Shown here: positions 1 through 11,025 of the stretch, one piece after another
Position numbering within the stretch: the stretch's first letter is position 1
Layout: every line of letters begins with the position of its first letter
Source: Syngnathus acus
Lineage: Eukaryota > Chordata > Actinopteri > Syngnathiformes > Syngnathidae
Direction: 5' to 3'
Assembly: GCF_901709675.1 (NCBI RefSeq)
Contig: NC_051095.1
Coordinates: 21,639,956-21,703,955 of the forward strand
DNA length: 64,000 nucleotides
Position numbers and translations under genes: made by a program
Notes under the pieces: generated by a model
What the model was told of the DNA's origin: nothing
The model's input: only the letters and a program-made list of their open reading frames with translations
Database searches by the model: none

Positions 1-188
1 ATAAAACTCACCATTAAGTATCTGCTTTGCGAGCTCAACTGGGGAAACATGTTACATGACGGGGACGAGCGTCTTGACCTGAATTAATTGATTGTCAATA
101 AAAATCTTTTTTTTTTTTTTCTGTGCGGCCCGGTACCAAATGACCCACGGACCAGTACCGGTCCGCAGCCCGGTGGTTGGGGACCTCT
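1..188 (-). mobile_element. hAT-type DNA transposon remnant, cut by window edge
   Basis: The right end (about 121-188) carries the GC-rich, self-complementary block typical of a widespread fish hAT terminus: GCGGCCCGGTACC, then GGTCCGCAGCCCGG, then GGTTGGGGACC at the outer end. The T-run at 107-120 and the sequence to its left appear to be internal element sequence continuing past base 1. No transposase frame is visible. The family assignment rests on recognising the terminal block and is moderately sure; the full extent is unknown. Confidence 0.5.
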
Positions 189-779
189 GATCTATATGAT
201 CTTTCCTAAAAAGTACATTTTGTCACTGTTGTTTACAAATCGTTTCAACTAATTTTAAATATGCACCACGGAGAAGACTAAATATGCTTTTGACTTGAAG
301 TCCTCTAAGATGGAATGTTAAATTAAAAAAAAATAAAACATCATCTACCACTTGTGCATTTTATTAACTGCTAATTATGTCCCACAATTAGCTTACTTCT
401 CATTTTAAGCTCATAAGGCATGCTGCCAATAAGGTAAAGTTCCAGTGTGTAGGATTTTGGCCTGAGGGTGACCAGAGAGAAAGCTGAGGCAGCATCCGAA
501 ATGTCAAGTCCCAACTACTTTGTGCACAGTCAATAAAATGACAACTTTTCAGCTGAAGACAACATTATTGACGTTGTTTGCATATCCACTTCACATTGGC
601 AAGTCGTGCGCCACAATATCCTTTCAACAATAGAACTAATTAAATCTACATTTTGGAGGTAAAAACACTTCAGTTATGTCGTAAAAGTTTGGAAGGAAAA
701 GATGAAATGCTACTACATGGGGAAAAAAATGGGCACAATATGCATTGTTATTTTAGTCTTCTGTGAAGGCCTGCTACAA
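189..779. other. AT-rich non-coding stretch
   Basis: I see no splice-flanked open frame, RNA gene or recognisable repeat here. It is AT-rich with short A-runs (for example 324-337). It lies downstream of the last visible exon of the minus-strand gene, so it is probably intronic if that gene continues left. Confidence 0.5.
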
Positions 780-1080
780 TATTTTGGAATGAGTCTGCGG
801 GAATCTTGGCCATTTCATGCAAACTCTTTTGCACGTTATCCTAGGTAGAGGTCAAGGCTCTGTGAGCTAATCCCATTATTTCACACGAAATACATCCATC
901 CATGCCTTTATGGACTTTGCTTTGTGCTCTGAGGCATAGTCGTGCTGGAAAGGAAACATACTTCTTCAATCTGTTCCAACACAGTTGGAACCAGATGAAT
1001 TGTTCTAATGACTTGGTACTAACAACAGCAAAGAAGTCAGTCAAAAAGGAGATTATTGGTCTAAATGATGATAGAAATTC
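780..1080 (+). repeat. Dispersed fish repeat, copy 1 of 2
   Basis: The phrase order (a GAATGAGTCTGCGGGAATCTTGG start, then GTCAAGGCTCTG, CCATGCCTTTATGGACTTTG, TTGTGCTCTGAGGCATAGTC and AACACAGTTGGAACCAGA) matches a repeat very common in teleosts. A second, more diverged copy lies at 19755-19990 in the same orientation. Short open frames inside it are not genes. The class (DNA transposon or other) cannot be decided from these copies. Confidence 0.55.
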
Positions 1081-3846
1081 ACCTAATCAAACAGGCCAAA
1101 TGATGATACAGTTGATGTTAGATAAGAACTACTGCATGGTCTAAAGCTGTCCCAAACGAAATATTACATAATACAATTGTCACACCATCTACCTAATGTC
1201 CTCAACGTCCTAATATGACATCAACGTATGATCGCTTCAAAGATGATGCTGAAAAAAAAACGAACAGCAAATAGTCCTCTGGAAGTATATAACACAAACA
1301 ACAGAGCAGAAACACAAATCTGCAGTGCACAGACATACAAGATCTGAAAAGCTATAGAGAATAATTATGATAGCGTTGCAGTAAAGCAGGCTACTCCAGT
1401 GAGTCAAATCAGAGAGTTACCACATAGTCTCTGGGAACATGCAGCCACATTAAATAAATGTGGGAATGGCTTTCATAGGGAGCAAAGGAAACTCTCTCGA
1501 CAATTATGTAAGAAAAAGGCCCTGAGCTTCTCTGTCTGTCTCTGCACACAGGCACACAACATAAACACATACTTTGCATGCACCAACAATAACACACCTA
1601 AGGGGCATGAACCCAGTCAGAAGGAGAAACACCCTGGGGAGGCTGTGACACAACTACCTGCTTAGATTTTATCAACAGCACTTAATCAGAACGCTTACAG
1701 CTGGTGGCTGCAGGAAGTCTCAGTGCATGGGTTTGCGCCAGTGTCGCTGAATAAACACCAATGGAGCGCACGTGGCTGGGAATGCAGACGTTTGCTGTTC
1801 TTCATTGTTACACCTTCACAGGGTTTGAGACATCACAAACAGGCACAATCAATTCCTCCATCTGATTGTGTTATGCTTCGGATGTATCACTGAGGCTGCT
1901 GCCAAGTATCGCAACAGTCATTTAAATAATGCACACCGAAAGAGCGAAGTCAACAGACGAGAACCGCGTGTGTCTACCGTTGCGTGCACAAGCGGTGCGT
2001 TCCGTCACCGGACGATTCTTTGCCCAACTAACCACTGGCTGCTGACTCATGCCTTCATAATTAATAGACAGCGTTGCATAATATGATTATGACACAACTT
2101 GGTCTTGCACTTAATCATGTAAAATTTCTGATTTAAGTTTTAATCATCATGAAGCCCTTAATACATTTGCCTCACTCACAGCTGGTGAGTACAGATGCTA
2201 TCACGGCATCAGTACTAAACGACAGCAAACTGTCCCCTCAATCTGAAGAATTAACAGGAGTGAGGAGAGGCGAGGAAAGGGAAAGGAGGGGAGGGGGGCA
2301 GTGACAGGAGAGGAATCCATTTAAATGAAATGAAGAAGAGAGGCGTCAGCATTAGCAGTTAATCCACTGCAGTGAGAATGCTTTCTTTCTGCCTGCGGCC
2401 TCCAGGCAGTCATCCTAATAGGAACAGTAACACACACTGTAGTGTGTACCTAAAAGATTTCCATCAAAGCCTCAATCCATGTATGTTGAAATAAGACATG
2501 GAAAATGTGTAACAGCCGTGGATGCTTCACGTAAATGTCTCTCAACGTCCAACGAACTTTCCAGCGGTGCATGTCCCTACCCTAAGGCAGGCTAGCACAC
2601 AAACATGCACACAAAAAAAGGAAACATCTCTCATTCTCTCTCCCTCTCTTTTTCTCTACCGCCCCCTTTTCTCTTTCTCTCACCCACACACTGTCTTCTT
2701 TTAGCCCTTGCTTAAAAAGGCTGCCTAAAGATAGAAACAAGTAGATGAGCGCGAGACAGCCAGTGTCATGGCAACATTGTACAGAGGTTTGCAAACACCA
2801 TTTAACATCAAGTGCTCAATATTGAGGCTTTTTTTAAAAAAAAAAAAAAATCACATTCTATATTGAGGTCATGAAATATTGAATATCAAACGATAATTAG
2901 CAAATAATAAATTCACAACCCATTTTCAGAATGGGGATAATATCGGTCACGTTGCACTTCTCCCACTTTAGAATCTCAAATCAAAATCATCCAGAAGATT
3001 CAACTTAAAATGTCAAATACTATTTGACACTGGCTTTTTCCTCCCCCATTGCCCTTGCCACTCTGCTACCAGCATACATTCACACACATACTGTATACCC
3101 ACTTTGTATCCACTAACGAAGAATTCCCCCAAGGCCACTTGCACATCAAAGCAGCTATTCTGCTGTCTGATTTTTTTTATTATTATTCAGAATTTTTATT
3201 TAAATAATAAAGACTTGAGCAGAGTAATAGCAAGATGGAAACCATCTCCAGAATGAGATGAGATTAATTTCAGGTCAATAATAAAACCATGGTGAAGTCA
3301 CTTTAGTGTAAACTGCAATATGAGGTGTTACACACTTCATGTCGATAATAAGCCGAGTTGCTTTTCATGAATTTGGATCAATCAGGATCAATCATCTAAG
3401 GAAAAACTTAATTTTCTCAAGTGCAGGCAATGAAAATGGGGGTGGGGATTCTTATGCTGGTAATAATAACCTGTGCATGTGCATTCCTGCCGAAAATGCA
3501 CCCCACTGGTCTAGTTTAAGATGACTGATGTCTAGCGAAAACTGGGTGAAATCAATCTGCACGATCATTACATTCCTGCATCAATTCCTACATTGATGAT
3601 GTCACCCTATTATTGCAACACGTGGTGAAGGGATGATTATCCAAATTTATGTAATGCACACCAACAGTTTGTTCCTCCATCTTAAGTCAAAATGCAAATC
3701 CCTCGCAAGTCACAGCGATTGTAAAAACAAATAAGAATTTGGTGGAAAAAAAAAGTTGCATCAAAAACACACAAACACTTGGAGGTGCAAAGGTTCTCAT
3801 GGATGGTCTGTGACATGTAGCTCATCACACAAGAGCTCGACTCAGT
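1081..3846. other. Non-coding, AT-rich, low-complexity patches
   Basis: No frame here has splice support. It holds a purine-rich block (2255-2310), a pyrimidine-rich block (2620-2700), an A-run (2836-2849) and scattered short AT repeats. It is probably intron or intergenic sequence beside the minus-strand gene. Confidence 0.5.
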
Positions 3847-3975
3847 ACAGTGTTGTCTCGATACTTAGCATTTGCGGTTTAGTTATTGTGGCTTCGTTCT
3901 ATCACGGGTTTTCATTTTTAACTATAACTTAATCTATTGCAGTTTTACCTCGCTAGTTTGCATTGCGATTATTCT
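3847..3975 (+). mobile_element. Possible Tigger/pogo-like terminal remnant
   Basis: The words TACAGTGTTGTCTCGATAC, then GCGGTTTAGTTATTGTGGC, TTCGTTCTATCACGGG and TCTATTGCAGTTTTACC follow the order seen at the ends of fish Tigger/pogo elements, where the consensus is rich in TCGCGG. The copy is decayed and has no visible partner terminus. Low confidence. Confidence 0.35.
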
Positions 3976-4101
3976 TCCTTCTAAGTTGTGCCAGTCAACA
4001 AGTGTTGATTTTTTATTTTAGAGACACATCCCACATTCACTCTGACGCGCGTGCACTACTCTGTGAGAGTGTTCAGAGAGGCAGTACGCATCCCCCTTTT
4101 A

Positions 4102-4351
4102 TTAATTTCTGTACGCAGCCACTGATGTTAACCAACCAGCAGGCCGTGCTTGAACTGTTTCCATCTGGACTGCCTGACGCACTGTGTCCCCAGTTGGTCG
4201 GAGCGCCAAGCCCTGGCACACCGCTCTTGGTGCACTCTGAATAACAGAACGGCAGATTTGAACAAGGCTCTCGGTTTCCCAACGGTCAGAGTGAAGCAGT
4301 GTACCCGTGTAGCATATTTCCTCCAAGCGCGCTTCTTCATTCAGAGTACCC
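4102..4351 (-). other. Exon-like open island, unassigned
   Basis: On the minus strand, a strong pyrimidine tract and AG (intron side CCATCGGCTTCCATTTCAG) precedes a frame open from 4350 to a TAA at 4102, about 82 codons (for example LNEEARLEEICYTG, ESLVQICRSVIQSAP). This could be a terminal exon. However, the frame needs an incoming split codon (one base supplied here), while the preceding confirmed exon ends on a codon boundary; joined directly it would stop after four codons. The region is also GC-rich in the manner of some hAT interiors, so it may be repeat sequence. I do not recognise the protein. Confidence 0.25.
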
Positions 4352-4895
4352 CTGAAATGGAAGCCGATGGAGGAAGTACAAGGAAAGTAAACAATTTAGG
4401 AATCAATGTGAGTGGAGCGTACGATGCACCCTGTCAGGGTTGGCCCAAAAACTTCATTGAAGTTTTTCTTTTTATCTTAAAATTGTTTATCTTAACCAGA
4501 ATAACGCATCGCATTGTAGCCAAAGGTGGATTAATGTGCCTTGTAAATTCTTGTTGTGCAAACAAAGTTAGTTGCCATGACTACCAAAGTCTTGAAACAT
4601 CTGTGAAATGTGAGGGAACCCTGTTTCTCACTCTGTCAGTCAACCAGCATCAAAGAAGTGCGTGTGTGTGTGAGTGTTTTGTTTTTTCTTTAACAATAAT
4701 GACAATTTTACAAAGTTAATAATTATTATTTTGCTAATGAATCCAAATTATGCACCAGGCTCACCGAGTCGTGTGTAGCAAACGCATTTCAAAATGTGAA
4801 CAATTAGGGGGCCTATGTTCATTGTAGAATTCCATCAATCTATGGCTCAGCGATAGCAAAGGTGTGAGTGTTAATGCTGGCTGTGCTCAACTTAC

Positions 4896-5002
4896 AATGT
4901 TGACCCGCAGTGGTTCTGACCCAGGTCGTAGCAGTCTCTTCCTCCTGCGGCTGCTGCCTTCAGACCGCAAACGAACGGATGATGATGTTGACGGACCCAC
5001 AT
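4896..5002 (-). CDS. Coding exon 4 of the minus-strand gene
   Basis: This 107-nt exon follows an AG acceptor with upstream tract TTACTTAAGCCTGTCCAACAG and ends at a strong donor (ATT|GTAAGT). It completes an Asp codon split with the previous exon, then encodes 35 residues and ends in phase 0. The peptide is Ser- and Arg-rich, with SSSVRLRSEGSSRRRKR followed by LLRPGSEPLRVNI, and looks like a flexible basic region rather than a folded domain. The intron upstream (5003-5096) is only 94 bp, typical of compact fish introns. The next exon must begin in phase 0 and was not found in the remaining 4.9 kb, so it probably lies left of the window. Confidence 0.75.
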
Positions 5003-5096
5003 CTGTTGGACAGGCTTAAGTAAGAAAGTGCTCAAAGACGATGCAGTCTAATGAACAAACATATATGAAAAATGAAATCAATGCAAAATGTAGTAC

Positions 5097-5223
5097 CTGA
5101 GTGAGGCAGGAGAAGAGCCAAGGTAGTTAAAGTACTGGCGGGCAGAGGTAGGGAGCGGCACCGTTGCAGAGAAGCCTTCAGGGGCGGTTCTAACGGAGAC
5201 ACCCCCGGGGGGCGAGACAAGGC
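5097..5223 (-). CDS. Coding exon 3 of the minus-strand gene
   Basis: This 127-nt exon is bounded by an acceptor with a branch-point-like CTAAC about 20 nt upstream of CCCTTTAG, and a CACTCAG|GTACTA donor. It enters in phase 0 and leaves in phase 1 (42 codons plus one base), exactly matching its neighbours. The peptide is Pro/Leu-rich, including ALSRPPGVSPLEPPLKASLQ and RCRSLPLPASTLTTL. The RCRSLP block resembles a basic phosphorylation-type linker, but no named domain is visible. A second frame across the same bases is also open and extends upstream without a stop (SSPVCNMGIVLTPEDPLG); it is rejected because it cannot join exon 4 in frame. Confidence 0.75.
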
Positions 5224-5952
5224 CTAAAGGGTCCTCAGGAGTTAGGACAATTCCCATATTGCATACAGGGCTGCTTTGATATACTGCACTCGGGCGGAAT
5301 GTACACAAAAATCCTGCCTCTCTCCTTTGTGTTCAGTGAATTCAAAGTGTTTCGCATCCAGCATGCTAAAAGCAGTGGTGTGTCAGTGGCGCATGGCTGG
5401 CTGCAAACTGTCAGACTACACAGTACATCAAGCCAGGCAGGCAGCCTCTAAGGTTCAAACGAACTGTCTTTGAGTTAGGTTAACGAGAAGGAGAACTTAT
5501 GGGAGCAATGAGGCAGAAAGTTGGACATGGAGGAAAAATGAGAGTGGGAAGGACAGGCAACAAAGAGAAAGACAGAAGAGTGAGAGGGGGATGTGAGCTG
5601 GTGGAAAAGCAGTGTCCAGAAATAAAGGCCTTCCTTTATAAATGGGGCAGAGCTTGCTTGCATTGTTGCAGCTAGCAGTGAGTAGTGCATAAATAATGGG
5701 TTAGGAACAGGCTGACCTTCAGCATCTGTGCTGTGTTCATCCATTATGGCCTTGTGCTCTATTTATCAGTGAAGTGGCGGAGACTAGAAGTGCGATTCAG
5801 ACCTCTTTTTGACTGTTTCCAAATTGTTCATCAAAAGGAAGGGGGGTGCATTTATTCTATACTGTGCTTCGGTGAGGAATATATACAAGTACCTATTGAT
5901 GCCAAATTTAGTGAAAGGATGCACAAATAAATGCCTGTGTTTAACATCTTAC
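5224..5952 (-). other. Intron between exons 2 and 3
   Basis: The intron is about 730 bp, beginning with GTAAGA after exon 2 and ending CCCTTTAG before exon 3. Nothing else of note is seen in it; it is purine-rich on the plus strand around 5480-5600. Confidence 0.65.
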
Positions 5953-6291
5953 TCTGTTGCGCAACTCCGTGGACTGCATCGTGCTAGTAGCAGTGGCTTC
6001 AATGACAGAGCAGGGCCTGGGACAAGCGGGCATCCTTCTAAGGCCCAGTGAGTGTCGCATGGTGGGATTAGGTCGCTGCCTCCGTCGGCATAGTGAGCCA
6101 AACTCACTAGAATAGTTGCAGAGATCTCGGTCTGGGTTAGGTCTCCACAGATCCAATACAGCTGATGCCGGGCGAGGACGAGGGTGCGGCGGCTTCTGAG
6201 GTACAGAGGTCTTCTCTGTGTTAGAGTGGAGCAAGGCTGGGCCTGGCAGTCTTACACTGCAGCCTGTCTGGCTTGCAATCTGCTCACACAG
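5953..6291 (-). CDS. Coding exon 2 of the minus-strand gene
   Basis: This 339-nt exon (113 codons, phase 0 at both ends) starts after a good acceptor (TCTTTGCCAATCCCAG) and ends at AGA|GTAAGA. A TGA lies in frame just upstream of the acceptor, so the frame is not simply a long random one. The peptide is basic and Pro-rich: KTSVPQKPPHPRPRPASAV, then LDLWRPNPDRDLCNYSSEFG, then CRRRQRPNPTMRHSLGLRR, and ends TMQSTELRNR. No catalytic domain is visible. PQKPPHPRPRP could serve as an SH3-binding segment (inference). Its phase matches both neighbours, which is the main reason to place it in the same gene. Confidence 0.8.
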
Positions 6292-6629
6292 CTGGGATTG
6301 GCAAAGACTCTCAGAGGCTTGGCCCAGACACAAGGTTCAACAATAAATACTTGCAGGACACTACATTAGGTACAGTTGAAATCAAACAAGACAACACTGT
6401 GCCTTTCAAACGCAATGCTTTGTTTTGACTCAAAGCCAGCAGAAATGTATTCTTTTAATAATGCTATGAGGACCTGCACCTTATCTGACATCAAATATGG
6501 GGATAATTAAGCATCAATTTGTCAATCATTGTACTTTTTATCAATTTAGATGCCAAAAAACACTAAGGAAAGTGCGTTTTACCAAATACAGATCTATCTA
6601 TTCCAGGTCACTGGTGATGTATTCGTACA

Positions 6630-6750
6630 CACGACTGACTTTTGTGCAGCCAGCGTGGGATCAATTCCCACTCAGTGACTGTAGGTGTAAATTGGAGTGT
6701 CAGTGGTTATCCTTCCCCATGTGCCTTCAACTAGCAACCATTTGGGGGAC
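6630..6750 (+). repeat. Fragment of a dispersed SINE-like fish repeat
   Basis: The words GCCAGCGTGGGATCAATTCC, CACTCAGTGACTGTAGGTGT and ATCCTTCCCCATGTGCC follow the order of a very common teleost repeat whose body reads GTGTGAATGGTTGTTTGTCT and ends in GGATGG repeats. Other copies in this window are at 33125-33318 and 46010-46215, with a reverse fragment at 38972-39052. This copy is short and diverged. Confidence 0.45.
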
Positions 6751-6961
6751 GGGAGGGAGGGTTGTCAGTCAGCTGAAGAGACTCAAGCGCAACTTTAATT
6801 CATTAATTCATGTAAATCAAAACTGAGTTAAGTATCAATAATAGCATCGTTGTTTATCCTTAACTGGATAGACCACACTTACTCTATATCGTAAACAGTA
6901 AATAGCACTGGTTTAATTATGAGGATTACATTTCTTTTAATTATAGTCTTAATTTAATTGG

Positions 6962-7195
6962 TAAAGGGAAAGTAAACCCCCACATTTTCTTTGGAATAAT
7001 ATGTTATGTGCCGCCCAACTGATTGTGTTCTGATTAATGTTTTGTTTGTGGAATATGAATTAAACAGGCAAAATCCACCTTTTTTTATCCATCTTAGGGG
7101 TCAGCCATTTTGCCACTTGCTGTCGACTGAAAATGACACAGTTGCCAGGTCTCAGGCCACAATCAATCACAGCTCACCAGTTTTCCGAAGCTAGA
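6962..7195 (+). mobile_element. MITE-like repeat, copy 1 (one end missing)
   Basis: It shares block order with the reverse complement of 17128-17440: GGGAAAGTAAACCCCCACA, TTTTGTTTGTGGAATATGAA, GGTCAGCCATTTTGCCACTTG, then CAATCAATCACAGCTCACCAG. Copy 2 has similar sequence at both ends in inverted orientation, so the family has long terminal inverted repeats. Here only the left terminus and core remain. It sits inside an intron of the minus-strand gene. Confidence 0.6.
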
Positions 7196-8224
7196 TTATA
7201 AAGTAATCAATATCTATTCTCTTTGCAAAGGTAGCACCGTTATTATTATGATTGTTGTTTGAATTGATCTCGGGTGTACCTAATGTTGTGACTGATGAAT
7301 GTACAGTTTTGCATTACCTTCTATTAAATTAGAAATCATACATTTTACACAATCACGTTTAACCAAAGAATTGTAGGGAACAGCAAACACAGTACGTGCA
7401 ATTGCCCTTCAAACAAATCAGACGAGAGAAAACATATGGGATAATTCTACAAGCAACCAACATAACTATTTTAGCAGTGCAACAACATTCACATCACATG
7501 CCCTTGCACAACAAACCCTTATGATATTGCGCTGCTATGTCATTTCTTATTCTATCAACAGGATTGGGCGACCGTGCCCTGACTCAGTATGACTAGCAGG
7601 GACATGACTAATACCTGCACTAGACTAGAGTACAAAATTGAAGGATCGCCACCATAAAGCATCCGCATCATTGTGCTCTGGGGGACTCACACAGCAAGCT
7701 TCTTGAGGGGGAAAAAGGCTGCCGTTGCTTGCTACATGAGGCCGGCAGGCCAAAGAAGAGCAAACATCTCATCCGCCAGCACAATTACTACCACCTCTCG
7801 CCAACAGATGGTGCTAAGTGATAACGCTACAAAAGGTGCCATACTGACGTCATCTCAAGGTTGGTGAGTAGAATGTTTTATTATAGCCAATATTTACACC
7901 ACAGCTACGAGGACTGAAGTCATGCTGCAATGAAAACTCTGATGCTGTTTTTATACTCTGTTGCTGTTACAGGAAAATGAATGTATCTGGTTAAATGTGT
8001 TACATGAACCACATATTGAACATGGACAGCAAACGCATGCCTCTGGCAGTGTTAATGATGAGGGAAAGGTTTGCGTTGGAATGTGGTTACGGCATCACTA
8101 CGAAACTTAATAATACTGACTTCCGACACATTTACACAAATTCTATTATCGGGCACGAATGTTAAAAACGTGCTTTACTATGTGCAATAAATACAGCTGC
8201 ATTTAGATGTATAATGTACATTAC

Positions 8225-9891
8225 CTTAAAAGTCTCCTCTGTGGAATCTGATGATGGTATGCTATTGGCCACGGTCTCTTTACCATTTGTTTGTAATTGA
8301 GTCTTCACTTCCTGTATCTGCTGCGAGTCAGGTGGAGCATCCTTGGAATCCTCATCATTTCCTGTGTCTTCTTGTTCAGTTTCTCCTAGGTGCAGACAAT
8401 TTAATGGATTCATTTCATGCTCAGCACGAGTCTCCGTGCTTGTAACCGAGTGAGGAATATGATTCTCTCCAATGGTGGGCCTGTGGTTTGTTGCCGTGTC
8501 TATATGATTGCCTGTACTCTTCGAGCCTTGAAGGCCATTCACACTTCCAGAAGCTGATGTCCAAAAAGCTTTGAAGACAACTTTAGCAGACCCCCCACCT
8601 GTCACGGGTTCTGGGACCTCATGGTCACAGCTACTGGATTCGGAGGATTTAGTGGTCAATGGTGAGGATGCAGAATTCAGACACTGCGGAAGTCCTTCGT
8701 CGTGGAGAGCTAGGGACACGCTATGGACTTTGTGTACTGTGCACTGAGGAACCTGAGGCAAGCTAATTGGTGTCTTGGCTTCCTCAGGAGGGGAGAAAGA
8801 ACGGGATGTCGTCCGCCACTTTCTGGCTGTTTCTGCTACATTATTGAAAAATTTAAACAGTCCACCAAAATGTCCCTTCATGTCTGGATTTTTGGGAGGC
8901 AGTGCTTGGAAGTCTTTGACATTCTCAAGGTCTACAGAACCATAGTCAGAGTCAATAGTCTTGTCAAGAGTGGGAAGCTCAGAATCAAAGCTCCTCTCTG
9001 AATAGACAGGATTTGTCTTTCCCAAAAGAGAGATCCTCCTCAGGTAATTCCACACATCCTTGTGTCGCCTCCCTGCACCTTGGGTGGTACTTTTGCTAGC
9101 TTTAACACAAGGCTCCTCATAACTTGCAGCTTTGTTACAGTTTGTTGAATTGATGTGGTTTCTTTTTGAGTAGGAAACCCGTTCGGATGGTTTACAACCG
9201 TTCTGAACTGTAGTTTCTGGCACCGCCGTACAATGAAGATCTTCCGTCGGAGCAGAGAAGTCGATGTCTTCGAAAGAACAGTCAAACTCTGCTGTGTAGC
9301 CAGCGTATGAATGCCTCTTGCCACGGTGTCTAAGTGTGCCCCTGCTGGATTGCTGCGGAGTGCCAATGTCTCTGCAGAAAGAGTCCTCATCCACCAATGA
9401 GCTGCTAAGCTTGGCACTAGACAATTTCCCAGCCTTTCCTCTGAACACCGAAGGGGATTTGAGTTTTTTAAAGGAGCGAACTTTATCAGCAAATGAGGGT
9501 TTAGGGATGGAAGCTTCCCCAAGTAGGATCATGGAGTGGGGTCTCGGCTCCAGCTCTGAGACACCTCGTTTTCGGTTCAAGATCTTCCAGATGCCTCCAG
9601 TGGCACGGGGTCTCCGATTGACCTCCTGTCTGTCCTTGACAGGGGTCTGAAGAGATGAGGCCTGGGCCTCGCTCTGCATCTCTTCTGGCCCTGACCCAGT
9701 CTCTTTAATAAAAACACTGCTGATCTCATTCTCAACATCCAGAGAAACATTAAACACACGGTTCACAAACCCATTAGGGTTGTTACTCTCAGGGGCAGGA
9801 TTGTCTAGTTGCTCCATCATCTCTCATTCCACAATGTCAGCTATTAACTCCGATGACCATCATGATTGCCTCCCCTCGCTTGTATCAACAC
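8225..9891 (-). CDS. Large first coding exon of a Ser-rich basic protein (possible ASEF2/SPATA13-type N-terminal extension)
   Basis: The exon begins after an acceptor (TTTTCTCATTCTTTTAG, AG at 9893-9892), carries 71 nt of 5' UTR, and starts at the ATG at 9820, the first of two tandem ATGs. It encodes 532 codons and ends at TTTAAG|GTAATG in phase 0. Reading on past the donor gives only 20 more residues before a stop, which supports splicing. The protein is polar and Ser-rich. Conserved-looking blocks are GGIWKILNRKRG (75-86), KPSFADKVRSFKKLKSPSVF (107-126), RHSYAGYTAEFDCSFEDIDF (169-188), HKDVWNYLRRISLLGK (253-268) and GGLFKFFNNVAETARKWR (319-336). No catalytic domain is present. The pattern suggests the disordered N-terminal part of a larger regulator. 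I tentatively think of the long isoform of the Rho/Cdc42 exchange factor ASEF2 (SPATA13), whose SH3-DH-PH exons would then lie left of the window. This identity is inference only; an unrelated scaffold protein remains possible. Confidence 0.88.
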
Positions 9892-10503
9892 CTAAAAGAA
9901 TGAGAAAACAAAACCGTTCTGTCAACAACAATAATAACCCACCACTTCCCTATCCTCATATTGGGACCATCTTATTCATTGAAACCAGGAGGCAAAGTTG
10001 TCATGGAAACCCTCAAGTCAGCTATGTCTTGTTATTTGACGCTGGTTGTCACATGAAATGAACTTTGGAAATCTGATACTGAGAAAATTAACTGCAATTG
10101 TTTATGTCTACATATCGTAATTACTTCAGTAATGTACGGTGTGTAAATAATGGAAGCCTCATGTGTAAAGCAAACCTATGAAAAGTTGTTTAAACTTGTT
10201 TTTAAGTGACTAAAATTCTTTCCAAATTTAATAATTTAGACAATAATATACATTAGAATTCCAAGCATAAAAAAATTGCATTTAGTACATGCAAAATTAC
10301 AATTACATCATTAGGTATGCTATCAGGAATACTTTCATATAAGTTATCATTTCTTTAACATTATTATTATGCCTGAACTTATGAACACTGCTTACATTCA
10401 AAGTATGAAGTCATTTATGAAAGACCAGCTACAGAATTTTTTGTAGAGCACACAATTCTGTAAAACGAGACTTTTTGCTCCCATTCTGAACTCAGAATTC
10501 AAA

Positions 10504-10507
<4 letters not shown>

Positions 10508-10539
<32 letters not shown>
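10508..10539. repeat. (TA)n microsatellite
   Basis: A perfect alternating TA run of about 32 bp. Confidence 0.95.
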
Positions 10540-10542
<3 letters not shown>

Positions 10543-10615
10543 TATTTAGAGTAAATTTTACACTCAAACAATTTTGGAGTTCTATTTACTTGAAAAGACT
10601 TAGAAAAGATTCTAA

Positions 10616-10638
10616 GTAATAATAATAATAATAATAAT
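10616..10638. repeat. (TAA)n microsatellite
   Basis: A short perfect TAA run of about 23 bp. Confidence 0.9.
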
Positions 10639-11025
10639 TTTCTTACAATTTCTGACAAATTTAAAAAAAAAAAAACGTAAAATTTATTTACAATTTCTGA
10701 GTGGGGAAAAAAACTTTACTAGTTGTTTTTTAAGTAGCTATCAGTCAAAATTAGTTTGAATGTAAAATTGACTGTGGTAATTTTTACCCTCTTCAAAGTG
10801 TTAATTTGTACTCTGTGTTGAGAGGGGGATCAAATAGACTCGTTTTCCAGTCAAATGTACACTCTGAAATTTACAGTGTACTTGTGTCAGACACTTTTTG
10901 ACACTCCCCAGATTGTTGACACTGGGCATCCACTTAAAACCAAAAGACAGGTTCTTCAACACAGTCACTTCAAACAAAACATTAACGCTGAGATTTGCAA
11001 GTTCAAGAAAAAGTCGTTTGCTTAC

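Larger units (their letters stand above)
6292..8224 (-). other. Intron between exons 1 and 2 of the coding region
   Basis: The intron is about 1.9 kb, beginning GTAATG after exon 1 and ending TTTGCCAATCCCAG. It contains a decayed SINE-like fragment (about 6640-6745) and a MITE copy (6962-7195). No other coding signal is seen, although 7735-7865 is somewhat GC-richer than its surroundings. Confidence 0.65.
9892..11025 (-). other. Probable first intron in the 5' UTR
   Basis: It is bounded by a GTAAG donor at 11025 and the TTCTTTTAG acceptor at 9892. It is very AT-rich, with (TA)n at 10508-10539 and (TAA)n at 10616-10638. No coding signal is seen. Confidence 0.45.

Noticed and set aside
4150-4719. 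A 189-codon plus-strand open frame
   Set aside because: It crosses repeat-like sequence, has Cys-rich random-looking composition and no splice or family support; a minus-strand exon-like frame covers its first part.
9040-9522. A 160-codon second frame inside the large exon
   Set aside because: Overlaps the splice-supported frame; low-complexity shadow without independent signals.
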